A DNA stretch of 64,000 bases from Centipeda artemidis DSM 19719 (GTDB lineage Bacteria > Bacillota > Negativicutes > Selenomonadales > Selenomonadaceae): the NCBI RefSeq assembly GCF_000426665.1, contig NZ_AUFU01000001.1, forward strand, positions 310,001 through 374,000. The letters run 5' to 3'. Both the position numbers and the translations under genes were made by a program. Positions 60,340 to 64,000 of the stretch are shown here, in pieces; within the stretch, counting starts at the first letter, position 1, and every line of letters starts with the position of its first letter. Below the pieces are notes generated by a model. It had not been told where the DNA came from. It made no database searches and worked only from the letters and a program-made list of their open reading frames with translations.

Positions 60340-62217
60340 TCACTCCTCGGGGCGGAAGAATGTGAAGGTCAGACCGAACGCGACGGCAAAGCCAACCGCG
60401 TTGACGAGAATGTACTCAACGAGATGATCCATATAGAGCAGCGTGCCGGGCAGCACCGTGATGCCCATGCCCGTCCCGGCGAGGTGCAGGAAGCCCGCCA
60501 CAGCGCCCGCGCACGCACCGCCCGCGAGGCCGTAGAGGAACGGCTTCATGAACCGCAGATTGATGCCAAAGATCGCAGGCTCCGTGATTCCGAGGAACGC
60601 CGGCACCGCCGAGGAGATGTAAAGCGCACGCTTTTTCGCGTCGTGCGTGCGCGCAGCCACCGCGACCGCCGCGCCGCCCTGCGCCACGATCGCGCCCGTG
60701 ATGATGGCGTTGAACGGATCCACGCCCGTCGTCGCGAGGAGCTGTACCTCGAGCGCGTTGAACACATGATGCACGCCAAAGACGACGATCACTTGATGCA
60801 CACCGCCGACGATAAAGCCGCCGATGCCGTACGGCAGTTCAAGGAACGCGCGCACCGCGCCGAAGATCCCGATCTCGAGCGTGTGCATGATGGGACCGAT
60901 CACGAGCAGACCGAGCAGCATCGAGACGAGCAGCGTCAGGAACGGCGTGACGATGAGATCGATGATGTCCGGCACAAAGGTCTTGAACCACTTTTGCAGA
61001 CGTGCCGCAAAGATGCCGAGCACAAGTGCGGGGAGCACCGAGCCTTGGTAGCCGACCACGGGGATCGGAATGCCGAAGAGCTCCATGCTGAGCGGTACGG
61101 CGTCGCCCGATGCAATTGCGTAGGCGTTCGGGAGCTGCGGTGCAACGAGCATCAGCCCGAGCACGATGCCGATGACCGGCGTCCCGCCGAATCGATTCAT
61201 CGTCGACCAGCAGACGAGCGCGGGGAGGAATGCAAACGCCGTATCCGTGAGGATCTGGCTCATACGCAGGAGATTCTCGTTCATCTCGATGCCGAGACTC
61301 TGCACCATCCCGCGCAGTCCCATGAAAAGGCCTGTCGCAACAAGCACCGGAATGACCGGAACAAAGACATCGCCGAGCGTGCGCGAAATCTTTTGCAGCG
61401 GCGTCATCTGATCGTACGCCTCCTGCTTACCGTTTGACGCGCCCGCGAGATTCGTCCCCGCGACGAACGCCTCGTATACCTTATCGACAAAGCCCGTGCC
61501 GAGGATGATCTGATACTGCGCGGCGGCAAAGAACTGCCCCTTCACCCCGTCGATATTCTCGATCGCCTTCTCGTCGATGATCGATTTATCATTTACAATG
61601 AGGCGCAGACGCGTCGCGCAGTGCTCCGCAGAGCGCACATTGCCCACACCGCCGACGTATTTCCAAATGAGCTTTGCGACGCGCTCCTCCTTCGGCAGAT
61701 TAGGGTCGATGTTGGTCTCCGCTGCTGCCATGACGGATGCCCGTTCCGCAGAGCCTGCCGGCTCTTCCGCAGCGTCATCGCCGCCCGAGGAAATCTCCGC
61801 TCCGTCCAGCGTGAGCGTGATCTTCCCATAGTCCGCCGCATTCGTCACGAGGACGGGCGTCGTTGTCTCGTAGCCCGCCGCCTTGATGCCCGCAGGATCG
61901 AACTCGAGCAGGAGCTGTCCGCGCTTTACCGTATCGCCCTGTGCGACATGCGCCGTAAAATGCTCTCCCGCAAGCTTCACGGTATCCACGCCGACGTGGA
62001 TCAAGAGATCCATCCCGTCTGAAGAATGAATCCCGATGGCGTGCTTCGTATCGAAGAGCACCGTCACCTCGCCGTCCACCGGCGAAACGACGCGCCCCTC
62101 GGGATCGGCAATCGCAGCGCCGCGCCCCATCGCACCGCTCGCAAATGCCGGATCCGATACCTCCGAAAGAGGAATGAGCCGCCCGCGCAGCGGGCTGTCA
62201 ATACGAACGTCCTGCAT
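60340..62217 (-). CDS. scrA: Sucrose-type PTS permease, fused EIIA-EIIB-EIIC
   Basis: A 625-aa phosphotransferase permease. Residues 1 to about 150 are an EIIA-Glc-like domain (phospho-His74 in MDLLIHVGVDTV, partner His59), 175-260 an EIIB domain (phospho-Cys200 in RSAEHCATRLRL), and 290-620 an EIIC membrane domain of the glucose/sucrose class (FLGITEPAIFGIN). The A-B-C order, with EIIA at the N-terminus, is less usual than B-C-A. Sucrose as substrate is inferred from the adjacent scrB. It heads the operon with a promoter at 62261-62288. Confidence 0.9.
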   Translation of the reverse strand: MQDVRIDSPLRGRLIPLSEVSDPAFASGAMGRGAAIADPEGRVVSPVDGEVTVLFDTKHAIGIHSSDGMDLLIHVGVDTVKLAGEHFTAHVAQGDTVKRGQLLLEFDPAGIKAAGYETTTPVLVTNAADYGKITLTLDGAEISSGGDDAAEEPAGSAERASVMAAAETNIDPNLPKEERVAKLIWKYVGGVGNVRSAEHCATRLRLIVNDKSIIDEKAIENIDGVKGQFFAAAQYQIILGTGFVDKVYEAFVAGTNLAGASNGKQEAYDQMTPLQKISRTLGDVFVPVIPVLVATGLFMGLRGMVQSLGIEMNENLLRMSQILTDTAFAFLPALVCWSTMNRFGGTPVIGIVLGLMLVAPQLPNAYAIASGDAVPLSMELFGIPIPVVGYQGSVLPALVLGIFAARLQKWFKTFVPDIIDLIVTPFLTLLVSMLLGLLVIGPIMHTLEIGIFGAVRAFLELPYGIGGFIVGGVHQVIVVFGVHHVFNALEVQLLATTGVDPFNAIITGAIVAQGGAAVAVAARTHDAKKRALYISSAVPAFLGITEPAIFGINLRFMKPFLYGLAGGACAGAVAGFLHLAGTGMGITVLPGTLLYMDHLVEYILVNAVGFAVAFGLTFTFFRPEE

Positions 62218-62260
62218 ATCAAATCCCCCCTATAAAATTTTTCCTTGAAATCCCCCGGAT

Positions 62261-62288
62261 AATTTATGATTCCTTCTATTGAAGTCAA
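62261..62288 (-). promoter_or_regulatory. Promoter of the sucrose operon
   Basis: Minus strand TTGACT (62283-62288), 16-base spacer, TAAATT (62261-62266), about 45 bases before the PTS gene. Confidence 0.55.
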
Positions 62289-62303
62289 GTGTACTAAGTT
62301 CCC

Positions 62304-62332
62304 TTTCACTTGTCAATAAAGGCGCAGTGAAA
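62304..62332. promoter_or_regulatory. Possible operator between divergent promoters
   Basis: TTTCACT (62304-62310) and AGTGAAA (62326-62332) form an inverted repeat with a 15-base spacer, located between the sucrose and EIIA-Gut promoters. A regulator binding here could affect both. The protein is not identified. Confidence 0.3.
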
Positions 62333-62335
62333 GAA

Positions 62336-62364
62336 TTTACAAGGAGAAACCGTTGTGGTACAAT
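62336..62364 (+). promoter_or_regulatory. Promoter of the glucitol-type EIIA gene
   Basis: TTTACA (62336-62341), 17-base spacer, TACAAT (62359-62364), 45 bases before the ATG at 62410. Confidence 0.65.
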
Positions 62365-62409
62365 GAGATTCATATGAATTTCGGGTCATCATTCAGGGAG
62401 GTCATACGA

Positions 62410-62772
62410 ATGAGCGTAAAATACGAAATCACATCCACCGCCATCGGCAAGCTGGCGCGTAAATTCCTTGAAACGAACAACAGCGTGATCCTGCTCGACG
62501 ACGGCACGCATCCCAACCTCGCCGAGATGGTGGTCGAGCATACCCCGGGTGAGCTGAAAGAGGATATTTCCGTCGGTGACACGCTCACCGTTGGAAAGCA
62601 AAAATACAAGGTCACACGGGTCGGCGAGAACGCCAACGATACCATCCGCGAGAACGGACACTGCACACTGCTCTTTAACACAACCGGCTCGATGCCCGGG
62701 CAGATCGAAGTCGAGGGCGGCAGCGTCCCCTCGCTCATGCAGGGACTCACCTTTTCTTTTGCAGGAAAATAA
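62410..62772 (+). CDS. Orphan PTS glucitol/sorbitol-type EIIA (GutA/SrlB family)
   Basis: A 120-aa soluble protein. The pattern VVEHTPGELKEDISVGD, then YKVTRVGENANDTIRENGH, matches the EIIA-Gut fold, with His44 as the likely phosphorylation site. ATG at 62410 follows AGGGAGG; an earlier in-frame start would lie upstream of the predicted transcription start. No EIIB/EIIC-Gut gene is nearby, so it may have a regulatory phosphoryl-carrier role or serve a distant permease. It is followed by a small membrane protein 23 bases later. Confidence 0.75.
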   Translation: MSVKYEITSTAIGKLARKFLETNNSVILLDDGTHPNLAEMVVEHTPGELKEDISVGDTLTVGKQKYKVTRVGENANDTIRENGHCTLLFNTTGSMPGQIEVEGGSVPSLMQGLTFSFAGK

Positions 62773-62795
62773 TCGCATCGTTTTGGGAGACTTTC

Positions 62796-63296
62796 ATGGA
62801 ATGTTTTAACCATCCCGGTGCGCCTTCCGTTGCGTCCTGCGAGGAGTGTCATAAGCACCTATGCCGCATTTGCGCCGTTGATCTGGGTTCATTCATCCTC
62901 TGCCCAACATGTTTCTCCAACTTCATTGCGATGCAGGAAAAACATATAAGATCACTGCGCCGCCGTTTCATTGTAGGGATTGTCTTGGTCGTACTCTTTG
63001 TACTTCCCTATGTACGCGGCATTGGCAGCTTCTCAGACTTGACCGAGCTCCTGCTGCTTGCTCTTTGGATACTGTCGTTCCCCATTTCCCTCTACATAAT
63101 GAGAGGCGCCCCCGACCCATATGTCCCCACATCGTTTTCCGCCGCCGGCAATCTGGCTCTTTTTCACTGGTTCACAGCGCTGCTCATCGCGCCCGTCAAT
63201 CTGATACGCGCCTATCGCAGCTATCATGATTTTTCTGTCGCTGTCGCGAGCAATAAAGCCCATTTAGAAGATGTCATCAAAGCCGGCAGCCTGTAA
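62796..63296 (+). CDS. Zinc-ribbon/B-box-like membrane protein, unknown function
   Basis: A 166-aa protein. The first 40 residues hold a Cys/His zinc-binding pattern (CFNHPGAPSVASCEECHKHL, CRICAVD, CPTCF), like the B-box-type finger often seen at the N-terminus of small bacterial membrane proteins. Two or three membrane helices follow (FIVGIVLVVLFVLPYV, LLLLALWILSFPISLYIM, and ALFHWFTALLIAPVNLI). Function not known. It has a GGGAGA ribosome-binding site, shares the EIIA promoter and ends at a terminator. Confidence 0.7.
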   Translation: MECFNHPGAPSVASCEECHKHLCRICAVDLGSFILCPTCFSNFIAMQEKHIRSLRRRFIVGIVLVVLFVLPYVRGIGSFSDLTELLLLALWILSFPISLYIMRGAPDPYVPTSFSAAGNLALFHWFTALLIAPVNLIRAYRSYHDFSVAVASNKAHLEDVIKAGSL

Positions 63297-63305
63297 CACA
63301 ATCAG

Positions 63306-63350
63306 AAAGAGACTACTGCACGAGGAAGGTTCGTGCAGTAGTCTCTTTTT
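63306..63350. terminator. Bidirectional terminator between convergent genes
   Basis: A perfect 18-bp stem (63306-63323 with 63331-63348) with a 7-base loop and T run on the plus strand. On the minus strand the stem ends in TTTCTG, so it may also serve fbp. Confidence 0.85.
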
Positions 63351-63373
63351 GTTATCAGACGTAGTCTTCTCTT

Positions 63374-64000
63374 TCACTCCGGCTTGATATGCCCGCTCTG
63401 ATACGCATGCAGCAATTCATGCAGGTCGGCGATCTCGGCGGCGATCACGGCGCCGCGGTCAGTGTCCCGCACGATGGTCTGCCGCGATTGGAGTTCGACG
63501 GTCTGCGAGACGGACTCGATGTCTTGGTTCTCCTTGAGCGCGTCTCTGACGCTCGCGATCTGCTGATGCTGGAGCAGGCGCAGGCCGCGCGAGTTGTAGA
63601 TCAGCGTATAGCCGGAGATGCCCGTCTTGGCGCGGAAGGCGGCGGCGAATCCACCGTCGATGACGAGCGCGCGACCGCCCGCGCGCAGGGGGCTCTCCCC
63701 TTTTTTCACCTTGACGGGGACATGCCCATTGATGATGTGTCCGCGCTTCGGGTCGAGGTCAAATTCCTCCAATATTTTCTCGCAGATGCGCTCGTCCTTG
63801 ATCAGGCGGAAATATGGATCGGACGGCTCCTCCCATGTGCTCTCATCGGCAATGAACGAGCGTTCAAAGGTCGTGAACGAGCGCCCCGACGTCGGCGCGA
63901 GCAGGCCGCACCACAGGAAATACATGAAGTCGAGCCCTTCCTGCGTGTGCGCGTTCCACGCTTCGCGCGCCTTTTCCTCGCAGAAATCCATCCATGCACG
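63374..64000 (-). CDS. fbp: Fructose-1,6-bisphosphatase class III, C-terminal part (cut by window edge)
   Basis: The last 208 residues of a Firmicutes-type class III FBPase. The sequence MYFLWCGLLAPTSGRSFTTF, then GHIINGHVPVKVKKGESP, ALVIDGGFAAAFRAKTG and SGYTLIYNSRGLRL, is diagnostic. The enzyme is cytosolic and gluconeogenic. The frame stays open to the window edge; the N-terminal two thirds (normal length about 640 residues) lie outside. It ends at the shared terminator. Confidence 0.92.
   Translation of the reverse strand, partial: RAWMDFCEEKAREAWNAHTQEGLDFMYFLWCGLLAPTSGRSFTTFERSFIADESTWEEPSDPYFRLIKDERICEKILEEFDLDPKRGHIINGHVPVKVKKGESPLRAGGRALVIDGGFAAAFRAKTGISGYTLIYNSRGLRLLQHQQIASVRDALKENQDIESVSQTVELQSRQTIVRDTDRGAVIAAEIADLHELLHAYQSGHIKPE

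Noticed and set aside
1-64000. CRISPR arrays or complete insertion sequences
   Set aside because: No regularly spaced repeats, cas genes, transposase or integrase frames were seen anywhere in the window.

Overview
The window looks like a piece of a Negativicutes chromosome (Gram-negative Firmicutes), most likely Selenomonas or a close relative. Three things point that way. It is GC-rich. It carries a complete lipid A/Kdo/LPS export pathway in one co-directional cluster with the LpxI (not LpxH) branch and a WaaA-LpxK fusion. It also has BamA, TamB, TolC and Skp (OmpH) genes packed together beside lpxD, the arrangement known for the outer-membrane cluster of Negativicutes. A Firmicutes-type class III fructose-1,6-bisphosphatase sits at the right edge. 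Genus assignment is inference; no rRNA is present.

Layout. 1-0.35 kb: start of an NhaC-like antiporter gene. 0.3-0.9 kb: a two-gene cassette bounded by a 26-bp duplication of the lptB 3' end. 0.9-15.6 kb (minus): lpxC-fabZ-lpxA-lpxI-lpxB-msbA-waaA/lpxK-kdsB-kdsA-kdsD-kdsC-lpxL-lptC-lptA-lptB, which makes Kdo2-lipid A, flips it and exports LPS. 15.7-16.1 kb (plus): tmRNA gene ssrA with promoter and terminator. 16.2-39.95 kb (minus): a single-direction island for tetrapyrrole/corrinoid capture and handling. 39.95-57.6 kb (minus): second half of the envelope cluster (tolC, tamB, a sigma factor, a membrane protein, bamA, an OM protein, two glycosyltransferases, a BamE-like lipoprotein, three Skp-like chaperones, lpxD, lpxL). 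57.8-58.7 kb (plus): a crotonase. 58.7-58.8 kb: a small inverted-repeat element. 58.9-62.2 kb (minus): sucrose PTS and sucrose-6-phosphate hydrolase. 62.4-63.3 kb (plus): an orphan glucitol-type EIIA and a small zinc-ribbon membrane protein. 63.4 kb to the end (minus): fbp, cut by the window.

The most interesting part is the island. A strong promoter and a cobalamin riboswitch with a terminator precede, in order: a CobN-like chelatase large subunit, two BtuF-like lipoproteins, a TonB-dependent receptor, ChlI- and ChlD-like AAA+ subunits, a BtuD-like ATPase, a NifH-like reductase, two NifD/NifK-like subunits, a BtuC/FecCD permease, a radical SAM/SPASM enzyme and three more TonB-dependent receptors. 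Many neighbours overlap by a few bases, so it reads as one B12-controlled unit. It joins uptake across both membranes to a metal chelatase and a nitrogenase-like reductase. No characterised system with all of these parts is known to me. The working hypothesis is a corrinoid or other metallo-tetrapyrrole scavenging and remodelling pathway. Three of the four receptors have G7-G8 tracts in the signal-peptide region, so phase variation is possible.

Most long plus-strand open frames opposite the GC-rich minus-strand genes are antisense shadows and are not listed. Start codons were chosen from Shine-Dalgarno placement and family N-termini; many are GTG or TTG.
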